Origin: Pyrobaculum sp. 3827-6
GTDB lineage: Archaea; Thermoproteota; Thermoprotei; Thermoproteales; Thermoproteaceae
Assembly (NCBI RefSeq): GCF_025641885.1
Contig: NZ_JAOTQN010000001.1
Span: 1-64,000 of the forward strand
Reading direction: 5' to 3'
DNA: 64,000 nucleotides
The notes beneath the pieces were generated by a model. It was not told the origin of the DNA. It made no database searches and saw nothing but the letters and a program-made list of their open reading frames with translations. The translations under genes were made by a program, and so were the position numbers. Shown piece by piece: positions 17,274 through 25,555 of the stretch (the stretch's first letter is position 1; every line of letters starts with the position of its first letter).

Positions 17274-17642
17274 TCAAAACCGAAATTTAAACCTGTCTCG
17301 TAAATACATAAGTAATACGGCTCTCTTTATAATATTAACAAGACTGAGAAGGTTTGTGTGTTCAGAAACGTTTTCCAGCTCGGCCACAGCCTCGGCTACT
17401 GTGTAGCCCTGTTTGACTTTTCTAGCGACGTACTCGGCGTATTTGGCGAGCCTCCCCCTCACGGATGAGATCAGCAGACGCCACTCCTCCTCCGCAAGCC
17501 ACACGCCCTGCTTAGCGGCTTTGAGGACTGCCTTGAGCATCTCCCTCTCAGAGACGCCCAGTTGCTGAGCTAGCTGGCAGATCCACTGCGCAGTAGCGGC
17601 GGTGAGGCCTCTCCTCATCGCCGTGTTCACTATGCGGCACAT
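17274..17642 (-). CDS. Unknown small helical protein
   Basis: 122 aa from ATG 17642, one base after the preceding stop. It is almost wholly helical (QWICQLAQQLGVSEREMLK..., RGRLAKYAEYVARKVKQG...) and ends in a hydrophobic/basic tail (LLMYLRDRFKFRF). It is the last gene of the 20405-17274 set. It may be a DNA-binding or adaptor protein of the ParA module at 17912-18610; not recognised. Confidence 0.6.
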   Translation of the reverse strand: MCRIVNTAMRRGLTAATAQWICQLAQQLGVSEREMLKAVLKAAKQGVWLAEEEWRLLISSVRGRLAKYAEYVARKVKQGYTVAEAVAELENVSEHTNLLSLVNIIKRAVLLMYLRDRFKFRF

Positions 17643-17643
17643 G

Positions 17644-17877
17644 TCACTTCTTGGTCAACAATATGAGGGCGAATTTGACGTAGGGGTCGCTCACCGAGGA
17701 GAGGATCTTGACGGCGTAGTCCTGGGGGATGCAGTTGACAATTCTCGTGGCGAGGTCCTCAGGCATCGACGCAATAGCCCTAACCAACAGGTCCACCCAG
17801 CCCTCGGAGGGGGTTTGCAGAGACTGAGCCTTCTCTTGTTGATCCTGCTGTCCCCTTAAGACACCTAGGTTTAGCAT
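17644..17877 (-). CDS. Small unknown protein downstream of the ParA gene
   Basis: 77 aa from ATG 17877. It has a Gln-rich N-terminus (GQQDQQEKAQSLQ) and then two amphipathic helices. A T-tract element is centred about 26 nt upstream, in the 34-bp gap after the ParA-like gene, so it probably has its own promoter. As a small gene directly downstream of a ParA it might be the partner (ParB/adaptor-like), which is speculative. Confidence 0.55.
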   Translation of the reverse strand: MLNLGVLRGQQDQQEKAQSLQTPSEGWVDLLVRAIASMPEDLATRIVNCIPQDYAVKILSSVSDPYVKFALILLTKK

Positions 17878-17896
17878 GTGTGGCGTGGGGAGGAGG

Positions 17897-17908
17897 GGAA
17901 AAAACCTT
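17897..17908 (-). promoter_or_regulatory. T-tract element in the gap after the ParA-like gene
   Basis: AAGGTTTTTTCC (one extra T) on the minus strand is centred about 26 nt upstream of ATG 17877 and lies outside any gene, which argues that the motif is not just shared coding sequence. Confidence 0.45.
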
Positions 17909-17911
17909 GTC

Positions 17912-18610
17912 TTAGCTTTTGATTTTAGTTAACAACTCCTCTACCGAGCGGCGGTTTTCTCTATCCCGCAGAATGGCGGCGGCTACGCTGTCTGCGTGGT
18001 ACTGCCTAATGTGGCCGACGTGCCTCAGCACGTAGGGGGTTATGCGCCTCGCCTGCAACACCTCCGACCTGTCTATCTGGTTGATGACAACAGCCGACGC
18101 GAAGCCGGTGTACCTGTTGTACTGCTCGGCCTTGACGTCTGAGACCTTCGACAACATGCGGCCGTCTCCCACAAACACTGTGTACAACCCAAGCTTCTGG
18201 AGGCTCTCCAGAAGCTCCGTCCTCAGCGCCGGGGTGGTGTCGATGACGACGGTGTCTACTGGTAGTTTCGTCTTGTCGACGAACTGGGGGAGGTACTCTA
18301 TCCACTCAAGGAGCGCCAGCTCCAGCTCCTTCACAACAGACTGGTCTTTTTGGTAAAGTTCCACCGCGTCGTATCCCGGCAGTATGTACAGCGTGGGGTT
18401 GACTTGGTGAACGTATATCTGCTTCCCTTGAAAGGGGGCGACCCAGCCGGGCCTCCTGGGGACTCTGAAGAGTTGGGAGAGCTCGGCCTTCTCCCAGTCT
18501 GCGTCTATGACGAGGGTGAAGCCTTTGGCTATTGACATCACGGTGGCCAGTGTGGTCTTCCCCACGCCTCCGTCTAGGGAGTAGACGACGGCGGTTTTTA
18601 CCGTCCTCAC
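17912..18610 (-). CDS. ParA/MinD-family ATPase
   Basis: 232 aa from ATG 18610. The P-loop is DGGVGKT (13-19). Switch region LVIDADWEKAEL (about 33-44) and VVIDTTPALRTELL (about 120-133) follow, with VVINQIDRSEV further on, as in ParA/Soj/MinD. The residue aligned with the ParA signature lysine (KGGVGKT) is Asp, which would normally impair cross-subunit catalysis, so activity may differ. The gene overlaps its upstream neighbour by four bases. It could partition an element or position the exchange apparatus. The ParA fold is clear; the role is inferred. Confidence 0.8.
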   Translation of the reverse strand: MRTVKTAVVYSLDGGVGKTTLATVMSIAKGFTLVIDADWEKAELSQLFRVPRRPGWVAPFQGKQIYVHQVNPTLYILPGYDAVELYQKDQSVVKELELALLEWIEYLPQFVDKTKLPVDTVVIDTTPALRTELLESLQKLGLYTVFVGDGRMLSKVSDVKAEQYNRYTGFASAVVINQIDRSEVLQARRITPYVLRHVGHIRQYHADSVAAAILRDRENRRSVEELLTKIKS

Positions 18611-19065
18611 GCCTCCTTCACTTCTACAGTGGATAAAGTTCTCGTAAGCACAGCCGCGAGGCGGTCTAGCAACTCTGTTACCGACCCCCCGCCTAGGGCG
18701 GCCTTGAGGGCGTCTCTCGTCTTTTTGTATGTGTATGCGGCGTAGGTGAGGAATACCGTGTAGGGGACCGCCCCCTCTCTGTGCGGCAGAATTCTGGCTC
18801 TAGCCGCCCCCAGCGCCCTCCTGTCCCCAGCCAGTCCCCCCAGATACTCCTCGAAAGCCGCCCTCACAACGCCTCCCCTGGCGTCCAGCACGGCGGCGAA
18901 GGAGGACAGGCACAGAGCCGTGAGGATAGGCGTCTTGTAGACGACGCTGTGGGCGCCCTCGGCCTTCATCCTACGCACACACCAACACCATGCGGAGGCC
19001 ATCTCCACCGCCAGCGCCCCAAGCTCCGAGAGAGCCCGCCGGGAGGGGGCGCAGCTCACAGCCAC
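18607..19065 (-). CDS. Unknown Ala-rich helical protein
   Basis: 152 aa from ATG 19065, overlapping the preceding gene by 10 bp and the ParA gene by 4 bp. It is helical with a mildly hydrophobic middle (SVVYKTPILTALCLSSFAAV) and cysteines near the start (WCWC). No motif was recognised. Its position in the overlapping set says it is coexpressed with the ParA-like ATPase. Confidence 0.55.
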   Translation of the reverse strand: MAVSCAPSRRALSELGALAVEMASAWCWCVRRMKAEGAHSVVYKTPILTALCLSSFAAVLDARGGVVRAAFEEYLGGLAGDRRALGAARARILPHREGAVPYTVFLTYAAYTYKKTRDALKAALGGGSVTELLDRLAAVLTRTLSTVEVKEA

Positions 19066-19664
19066 TCTCTAAGCCTCCTAACCCACTCCCCGGCCCTAGC
19101 CGCCAGCCTCTCCAACTCCCCCACGCCGAACTCCTCCAAAAGAGCCACAACAATCTCAGCCACGGCCCGCGCCGGCCTCACCCCGGCCCCCGCCAAAGCC
19201 CTAGCCACCGCCGACACCCCGGGGGCCGGCCCGCGCCAGCGGGTACCCACGGCCCGTAGAAGCTGGCGGTTCTCCGCCTCTCTCAGCGTCTTCAGCAGAG
19301 CCTCGGCGTCTCTCTCATCGTGTAGCCTCACGCCCAACGCGTCGAGAGCCCCGAAGTCTATTTTGTAGACGTCCAGCAGGCCGGCGCCTCTAAGCGCCTT
19401 CACCACGGCCCCCACCACCTCCTCGAAGCAGGTGGTCTCCACAACGGCGGCGGGCCTAAACTCGTAGCGGTCTGGCAGAAGCCTAGCCCTCCTCCCGCCT
19501 CCGCCCTTCTCCACAACGAGCAGAGCCCCCTCCAGCGACAGCTTGACGCCGCCCACCTCCACCACCAGCGGCGAGGACTGGCCTAGGTGGTACCCCGCCA
19601 CAACGTCCACAGCCTCTGCCCCAGCCACCTCCTCCACAGATGCCGGCCTAGCCTCGACGCACAC
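19056..19664 (-). CDS. Unknown protein of the ParA cluster
   Basis: 202 aa from ATG 19664, nine bases after the upstream stop. The first ~80 residues are beta-rich (VVAGYHLGQSSPLVVEVGG, LSLEGALLVVEKGGGGRRA) and the rest is helical (VARALAGAGVRPARAVAEI, ERLAARAGEWVRRLREW). There is no P-loop or metal motif. Function unknown. Confidence 0.55.
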   Translation of the reverse strand: MCVEARPASVEEVAGAEAVDVVAGYHLGQSSPLVVEVGGVKLSLEGALLVVEKGGGGRRARLLPDRYEFRPAAVVETTCFEEVVGAVVKALRGAGLLDVYKIDFGALDALGVRLHDERDAEALLKTLREAENRQLLRAVGTRWRGPAPGVSAVARALAGAGVRPARAVAEIVVALLEEFGVGELERLAARAGEWVRRLREWL

Positions 19665-19673
19665 GGCCGCTAT

Positions 19674-20405
19674 CTACGTCTCCAGCCCTTTACTGACGTA
19701 AAGGCCCGGAGCACTATCTAAATGCTCCGGCCCTCTACCAATATAAACGGCGTATAGCTTGAGGGCGGGTGGGGCGTAGACCGCCGACAGCCTGCCCAGG
19801 AGGTAGTCGGCCTCCGGCACAGCGCTGTGTCTGCAGTAGTAGATCCAGCTGGCCAGGGGCTGGAGGCTCCTTCTGTAGCCCCCCTCCCTTCTGTAGTACG
19901 CGGCGAGGGCCCAGGAATCCCCCGGCAGGCCCAGCGAGCTAACCAGCTCCTCGGCAATTCGGCAGAAGAACTCCCCCGGCCTCCTCACGGCTAGGCCCCA
20001 TGACCTCCTCCCCCGGGGGGCCTTTAGGGGGGCCAACCTGGCGAAGGCTGTGCACTGCCTGTTGTATACCTGGTAGAAGTTCTGCGGCTGGGTTAGAACC
20101 GCGGCGGGTCCGCACCTCAGCAGTACGTCCACCTCTCCGCCGGTGCCTACGGCGGCGAATTTGACGAGAGGCGCCGTGGATAAGACGCCGCTCTCTACAA
20201 AACGCCTGAGGGCGGGGGCGAATGGGCCTTGAGCCAGCGCGGCTAGGGGCTTTAGATAAGTCCTCAAAACCCAGGGCCTCTCCTCCACCGCGCGTCTAAG
20301 CGCATCCACGCCGCCCGCCGCCTCCACAAGCCTCTTGTACAGAGGCCCCAGTAGGATAGGCCACTCCTCCACCCGGGGGTGTACGAATAAGTGAAGAGGA
20401 GGCAC
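19674..20405 (-). CDS. Unknown protein, first gene of the ParA cluster
   Basis: 243 aa from ATG 20405. A TATA-like TTTATATTTT on the minus strand is centred about 25 nt upstream, fitting a leaderless start. The protein is soluble, mostly helical, with a segment LTQPQNFYQVYNRQCTAF near 105-122 and a Tyr/Trp-rich C-terminal half. No family was recognised. It starts the set that runs through ParA down to 17274. Confidence 0.6.
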   Translation of the reverse strand: MPPLHLFVHPRVEEWPILLGPLYKRLVEAAGGVDALRRAVEERPWVLRTYLKPLAALAQGPFAPALRRFVESGVLSTAPLVKFAAVGTGGEVDVLLRCGPAAVLTQPQNFYQVYNRQCTAFARLAPLKAPRGRRSWGLAVRRPGEFFCRIAEELVSSLGLPGDSWALAAYYRREGGYRRSLQPLASWIYYCRHSAVPEADYLLGRLSAVYAPPALKLYAVYIGRGPEHLDSAPGLYVSKGLET

Positions 20406-20715
20406 AAAACTACAAAATCCCGAAAATATAAACTTAAAGTTTCAACTAAAAATTGAAATAAATAAATTCACTAAAAATTTATAGAGAAAAATTTAACTCA
20501 AGATGTGTCTCCAGCCGCGTCTTGAATCTTTTTAAAAACTGAAATTTATCAACTCCGTGAGTTAATTACTTTCAGCCTACTCCCTCCCCGGCGAAATGCT
20601 TTACCTTCTCGCATTCAGTTGTTTATAAAGGGAAGGCGTGTTTTTTAGTTTCGGCCTACCCCCGCATCTGTGTAAAATACATGGTGTGGATTTTTGGCGG
20701 TGCTTCACGTAGGGA
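20406..20715. other. AT-rich divergent intergenic region
   Basis: This 310-bp gap between divergent genes is strikingly AT-rich from 20410 to 20560 in otherwise GC-rich DNA. It contains repeated (A)CTAAAAATT/TTTATA-type runs near 20440-20490 and TTTTTAAAAA near 20530. It must hold the promoter of the gene starting at 20405. No ORF or clear RNA gene was seen. An AT-rich unwinding region (replication or transfer origin) is possible but not shown. Confidence 0.5.
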
Positions 20716-21183
20716 GTGGATTTTGTGGAGCTTGGCAAGGTGTGGCGCGTGGTGAAGATCGCGGTTGGGCTGGGCGGCGAGGTGTCTTACTGGGATCTGC
20801 ACAGGGCATTCGGCGGGGAGGCCGTCTACGTGCTGGAGAAAGCACAGGAGCTACGCCTCCTCAAGTGGACGAGGGTTGAGAAGGGAGGGAGGACGCGCGT
20901 CGTCTACCGCCTCACGAAGAGGGCCATCGAGATGATAGACTTGACAATGGACAGATGCCCCGTGGAGGCCGAGGTGAGAAGGGGCCGTCTGATATTCACA
21001 ACGCCCCTCGGCGCCTACGCCGTCGGCTACAGCCCATCGGCGTTGCTGTCTCTGGCAGAGAAGCTGGCCGAAGCCTGCGGAGAAGACAGGAGGGAGATGC
21101 ACAACAAGCTGAAAAGAGCCGCCGAGAGGGCCATCAAGCTGGCGAGGGGGCTGGAGAAGTGGCTAGTCGGTGCTCCTATCTAG
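20716..21183 (+). CDS. Winged-helix DNA-binding protein
   Basis: 155 aa from GTG 20716 (a second GTG at 20725 is possible). Residues 5-65 read as a winged helix: VWRVVKIAVGLGGEVSYWDL, then an LEKAQELRLLKWTRVE recognition segment and a GGRTRVVYRLTKRA wing. The C-terminal half is helical and basic (RREMHNKLKRAAERAIKLARG), perhaps for dimerisation. It is divergent from the ParA cluster across an AT-rich gap, so it may regulate that cluster. It converges on the large ATPase gene. Confidence 0.6.
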   Translation: MDFVELGKVWRVVKIAVGLGGEVSYWDLHRAFGGEAVYVLEKAQELRLLKWTRVEKGGRTRVVYRLTKRAIEMIDLTMDRCPVEAEVRRGRLIFTTPLGAYAVGYSPSALLSLAEKLAEACGEDRREMHNKLKRAAERAIKLARGLEKWLVGAPI

Positions 21184-21251
21184 AGAGACTTATTAGCCGC
21201 GGCGGCGTAGTCTAAAGACGCCTCCTCCAGCTATTCACTAGCCTCGGCGGA

Positions 21252-24200
21252 TTAGAAGTGGAGGTAGTAGAGTTTGAGTAGCGCCAGCTTTAAGTCCTCG
21301 CAGTTTTCCACTTGGCCGCCGCATTTCTCAACCGCCTTGGCCGCTTCACCGAAAAGCGTTCTGGCCATAGTCTCCTTATAGGCGTATTTGCCCACCAGCG
21401 CGTGCGCCCGCGCCAGCTCGATGCGCCTCTCCCGCTCTGGGCCTCCGGCGCGTCTAGCCTCGTCGAGGGCCCTAAGCAGAAGAATAAGCCGGCCGAATGA
21501 GTTACTAGGCGCCATAACCTGCACAAGCCCCCCCGCGTCAAGCCAGCCCAGTATAGAAAGGAACTCTGAGCTTTCCCTATACAACTCTTCTACAGATATA
21601 CGTATTAGGTTTTCTTCTACAAATATACGTATTAGGTTAAACGCCACTATGTCTCCCTTAACGGCGCTGTAAGCGTCGAGACAGAGCTCGAAATCCCCCA
21701 GTTGAGATAAGCCCCCTCCCTCGGTTGTGCGTATGGACGAATCGGGATGCACTCCGGCGGCTTCCTCACACTGCGCCGCCGCCTCTCTAGGCTTTAGCGG
21801 AACGCCCAGCGAAGCCGCCAGGGCTGGCTTGAGAAGCGGTTTGATATGGCCTTCCAGCGCTTGTAACAGCTCCTTGGTGTCTGGCGCCTCCGCCGCAAAG
21901 CCAAGTAGCCTCAACATGTAGACGGTAGCCACGTGTCTATCGCTTTTATATCTCAGCAACCAGCCGTGCTCTCTCAGCACCTCGGCCGCCTTCTCCATTC
22001 TGCCCAAAGCCGCCAAGTAGACAAGATACTCAGCCAATACGACAGAGGTAATATGCAAAATACCGGCCGTCGGCATTATGCGCTCCTCCGCCTCTTTCCA
22101 CAGTTTTTCAAAAACCTCGGCGGCCTTTACAACCCCGCCGAGATCCCCGGCCCTCAACACGCCAGCTACAGCGGCTAGAGAAGAGTCGATTAGGTAATTT
22201 TCCCAATTCCCCAGCTCCTTGGAGAGCTCAGCGGCCTTGGCGTAGTATTTCTCAGCTTCCTCTAGCCTGCCAGCGTCCAGCTTGGCCTTCGCGAGGCTGT
22301 AGTACAGCACGGCCTCGGCCTCCGACAACTCACTCCAAAGCACCTCCGGCGGCCTCACTAGAGATAGGGCGGCTAGGTACTTCTCCAGTTCTTTGCTCAG
22401 CTCGCCTTTCTCCGCTTTTTTCCTCAGCTCCTCCAGTTTAGGCAACAGCTCGCCTACCCTCCTTTCAAAAGCCTTCTCCAGAGACTCTACGCAGTCCTCC
22501 CTCGCCTCTCCCGTGCACAAGTCGACGCCGCACGGCGGGAGGCCTTTCCTGGCGAGGTGCATAAGCGCATAGGTCTCTGCCAGAGTTCTCATATCCGGGT
22601 CTTGAATACCGCCTAGAAGCTGGCAGACGTCTTCACGTAATTTCTTAGCATCGGCAGATGTAGTAAGGACTGCTGCGTAGGCGGTGGCGAGGTTCGCCTT
22701 CGCCCAGTCCTCCCTCACCTGCTCTTTGACCCACTTAACCTCTTCTAAAATACGCCTGGCCAGTTCCAGCCGCTCAACTACCGCTGGCGTAGCCGCGGCG
22801 TGAAGCACGGCGGCCCACCAATCCGGCGCGTGCTCTCTCAGCGGCGAAAGCGCGTTGAGAATAACACCAACAGCATCCGGAGACGCCACCAGTTGTACAG
22901 CTGGCAGAGCCGCCTCCAGCGCCTTGATAGCCACCTGTCCGCTCAACACCCCCGACCTCGCCGCCACAACGGCCAAACCAAGGCCGTTGAGACGCTCCCA
23001 CAGCTTGGCGTAGCCTCTCTCCCTCCACGTCTTTACCAGCTTCTCCACCTCCTCCATAGCTTTGCTGTGCTGGCTTGCTAAGGGCTTTGGTATCTTGTCC
23101 AATACGGCCATTGCCCGCAGAAGCTCGCGGGTGAACGGCGTCAGCTCGCCGTCTGCCAGCAGATAGCCGTCTATCACACATCCCCTCCTTATCCTCTCGG
23201 CGGCGTTCTTCATATCTTCTCCAGCCCTCTCCGCCGCCTCGGCAACTGGCTTGTAAGGATAGCCGGAGATGGCGGCGCCGAGCATTAACGCAAATTTCTC
23301 TAGACAGACCGCCACCTCCCACTCCCGTTCTAAATCGGGGCCGTGTTCCCTCAAGAAGTCTTGGATGTCGTAACTCTCGACGCCGTATTTGACCCATACG
23401 TCCAATTCTTTCAACTTCTCCACCCCTTCTAAGACGTGGTCTTGTCCGATGCTTGATTTGGCTTCTGCCGCTAGTTTTAATGCAGATTCTATTAAGTCGT
23501 GGTGTCTGACTGAGAGCCAGCTGAACACCCTCTGAGGCAAAGCCTCTCTGCCGCAACGGACGCCGTTGTACCTGGCCCACCTCCACTCAACCCACTTCTC
23601 CAGCAGAGTGGGCGGGATGAGGACGTCGCCTGGCCTCGCTTTCTCGGCAAGCTTCGCCCTAGCCGCCAGCACCGCAGAGAACACCCAAGCCAAGTCGGGG
23701 CACTTCACATCGCCGCCACCCCGCTCAACCCCCAACACCTCGTTGACGTAGGTAAGCATAAACCTAAGGGCCTTCCCCCCAGCCGCCTTCACCATCTCCT
23801 CCACCTTCTCAAGCTGGCAACCCCGCTCTCTCAACTCCTCGCCGACGAGCTTGGCGATTAGGGCGTAGCCTTCGTCGAATTTCGTAATTTCCCCGGCCAG
23901 CGCCTCCAGCCCCTCTCCCTCTAGCCGACAGCCGGAATACCGCCTTATTACCTCGGCGAGGAAATCCAAGCTCTTCAAATCAAGGACGATGGGGGTCATG
24001 CGCCTCTTCACCTCCTCACCCAGCGCGTTGTAGACGTCCGTCGGCAGTACCAAAACTACAGAGGCTGTGGGCCGCCCCCCGCGGTGCGTCAAGTTGACAA
24101 GCTCAGCCACTACGCCGGCGGCCTCGGGCTTTGGCTTTTCCAGCGGCTTTTCAAGACCACCCAGCTCGTAGAATCTAGGCGTAGAGGGATCATAGAACAA

Positions 24201-25415
24201 GATATAGCTACGGCCTACCCTATCCACCACCTCTGGCAGATTATCGGGCTTCAGCCTATTTACGTTTATCACGCCTCTAACCGCCGCCTTTCTCAGAACT
24301 TCGCCCAGCACGGCTCTGGCTAGTGTGGACTTGCCGACTCCTCTTGGGCCGACTATGGCTAGGACGCCACCTTTCTCCACCACCTCCCACACCCTCCTCT
24401 CCACCTCCTCCACGGCTTGGGCTAGTCCGTACTGCGCCGGGTTTACATACGGCGCGCCCATTACGTACAAGACGCCGCCTCTGCGCTCCACGCCCAGCTC
24501 CTCCGGCTCGGTGTAGACGGCGCTGTCGGGCCTAAGCTTATCCTCAAGCTTAGAGACTCTGGCCTCCAGCTCGGCGAGCTTCTCCTCGATTTTCTCCACC
24601 ACCTCCTCCAGCTTTGTGGTGTCTATTCCGTAGAGTGCGTCTAGCGCCTTCTCCACCTCCTCTCCGCTTCTCCCCAGCGTAGCGGCGGCTTTCCACGCCA
24701 ACACCTTCCGCAGATCTTCGTGTAGGCCTCTCCACCTCTCCCTCTGCTCTATCCACTGCCTGACCCAGTTGCTCCCCGCGGCGCCCACCACAGCGGCTAC
24801 TACGTCCGAGACGGCGTCAGGCACCGAGACGCCGTACTGCAGTAGAGGTACAGCCGCGGCTTTCAGCGCCGCGCCCCCCACACTTTTCAACACTTCACGC
24901 ACCCTACCCCAGACACCCGGCGCCAGCAACGAGGAAAGCTCTTCATAGGCCTCTCGTTGCTTCCCTAGGTACTTCACGGCGGCCTCCTCGCCGCCTTGCC
25001 TCAGCCTCTTCACAACCTCAGCCACGAAGCCAGGCGGCACGTACTTAACGCCGAGGTATTCGACAGGCCGGTGGCGGAAGTGTTGTTTGATGAGTTCGAC
25101 GGCCCTCTCTGCGTCGCCGCTGGCGTATCTCTCCGCGTCGTCCCACGGGATGTAGTAGACCAGCCTATACGGCCCCCCGCCCACCTCCTCGGCGAGTTCT
25201 CCCTTCTCGACGGCGGTCTTCTCTATGAAATTCACCTTCTGCTGGTCCGCGTTCTTCTGCCCGTAGTTAGTTATGAAGAAGGTCTTGCCGCTACGAGGCG
25301 GCCCGATAACTACCACAGTGTGAAAAGGGTACATATTAGCCCTCTCCTTGTTATATGGCGCAAATAAGTCGCCAGCGACTTCCACGGTGAGATAGGCGGG
25401 CTTATATTTATTCAT
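21252..25415 (-). CDS. Large two-P-loop ATPase with coiled coil and helical repeats (STAND-like)
   Basis: 1387 aa from ATG 25415. A first P-loop GPPRSGKT (38-45) lies in an N-terminal domain. A coiled coil (VVEKIEEKLAELEARVSKLE) follows near 272-295. A second NTPase has GPRGVGKS (~355-362) and a Walker B-like ILFYDPS near 405. The C-terminal ~700 residues are helical, with a clear TPR-like pair near 1045-1085 (AKAKLDAGRLEEAEKYYAKA). An NTPase followed by long helical repeats is the layout of STAND signalling and defence ATPases. It stands 140 bp from a BrxL/methyltransferase pair on the same strand, so a defence role is plausible but not shown. An in-frame 27-bp tandem repeat lies near the C-terminus. 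Confidence 0.8.
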   Translation of the reverse strand: MNKYKPAYLTVEVAGDLFAPYNKERANMYPFHTVVVIGPPRSGKTFFITNYGQKNADQQKVNFIEKTAVEKGELAEEVGGGPYRLVYYIPWDDAERYASGDAERAVELIKQHFRHRPVEYLGVKYVPPGFVAEVVKRLRQGGEEAAVKYLGKQREAYEELSSLLAPGVWGRVREVLKSVGGAALKAAAVPLLQYGVSVPDAVSDVVAAVVGAAGSNWVRQWIEQRERWRGLHEDLRKVLAWKAAATLGRSGEEVEKALDALYGIDTTKLEEVVEKIEEKLAELEARVSKLEDKLRPDSAVYTEPEELGVERRGGVLYVMGAPYVNPAQYGLAQAVEEVERRVWEVVEKGGVLAIVGPRGVGKSTLARAVLGEVLRKAAVRGVINVNRLKPDNLPEVVDRVGRSYILFYDPSTPRFYELGGLEKPLEKPKPEAAGVVAELVNLTHRGGRPTASVVLVLPTDVYNALGEEVKRRMTPIVLDLKSLDFLAEVIRRYSGCRLEGEGLEALAGEITKFDEGYALIAKLVGEELRERGCQLEKVEEMVKAAGGKALRFMLTYVNEVLGVERGGGDVKCPDLAWVFSAVLAARAKLAEKARPGDVLIPPTLLEKWVEWRWARYNGVRCGREALPQRVFSWLSVRHHDLIESALKLAAEAKSSIGQDHVLEGVEKLKELDVWVKYGVESYDIQDFLREHGPDLEREWEVAVCLEKFALMLGAAISGYPYKPVAEAAERAGEDMKNAAERIRRGCVIDGYLLADGELTPFTRELLRAMAVLDKIPKPLASQHSKAMEEVEKLVKTWRERGYAKLWERLNGLGLAVVAARSGVLSGQVAIKALEAALPAVQLVASPDAVGVILNALSPLREHAPDWWAAVLHAAATPAVVERLELARRILEEVKWVKEQVREDWAKANLATAYAAVLTTSADAKKLREDVCQLLGGIQDPDMRTLAETYALMHLARKGLPPCGVDLCTGEAREDCVESLEKAFERRVGELLPKLEELRKKAEKGELSKELEKYLAALSLVRPPEVLWSELSEAEAVLYYSLAKAKLDAGRLEEAEKYYAKAAELSKELGNWENYLIDSSLAAVAGVLRAGDLGGVVKAAEVFEKLWKEAEERIMPTAGILHITSVVLAEYLVYLAALGRMEKAAEVLREHGWLLRYKSDRHVATVYMLRLLGFAAEAPDTKELLQALEGHIKPLLKPALAASLGVPLKPREAAAQCEEAAGVHPDSSIRTTEGGGLSQLGDFELCLDAYSAVKGDIVAFNLIRIFVEENLIRISVEELYRESSEFLSILGWLDAGGLVQVMAPSNSFGRLILLLRALDEARRAGGPERERRIELARAHALVGKYAYKETMARTLFGEAAKAVEKCGGQVENCEDLKLALLKLYYLHF
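21591..21638. repeat. In-frame 27-bp imperfect tandem repeat
   Basis: The 21-bp core TACA(G/A)ATATACGTATTAGGTT starts at 21591 and again at 21618, a period of 27 bp. In the large ATPase it encodes two near-identical nine-residue steps (LIRIFVEEN / LIRISVEEL). The segment is AT-rich compared with the rest of the gene. Confidence 0.85.
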
Positions 25416-25555
25416 TATCTGGGGCTATAGAGACTGTTTCTAATTCTCCGTATGTATGTTATGTGGCGGGGTTTAGAAGGTTGTGGGTTTTGTTCTACAA
25501 CTGCCCGGTTCTTAATCTACGGGGTCGAGGGGGCCGCTGACGTGTTTTGCCGAGA

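Noticed and set aside
22774-23586. Minus-strand 270-codon frame inside the large ATPase
   Set aside because: Out-of-frame shadow of the 1387-aa gene, Arg/Gly-rich without structure.
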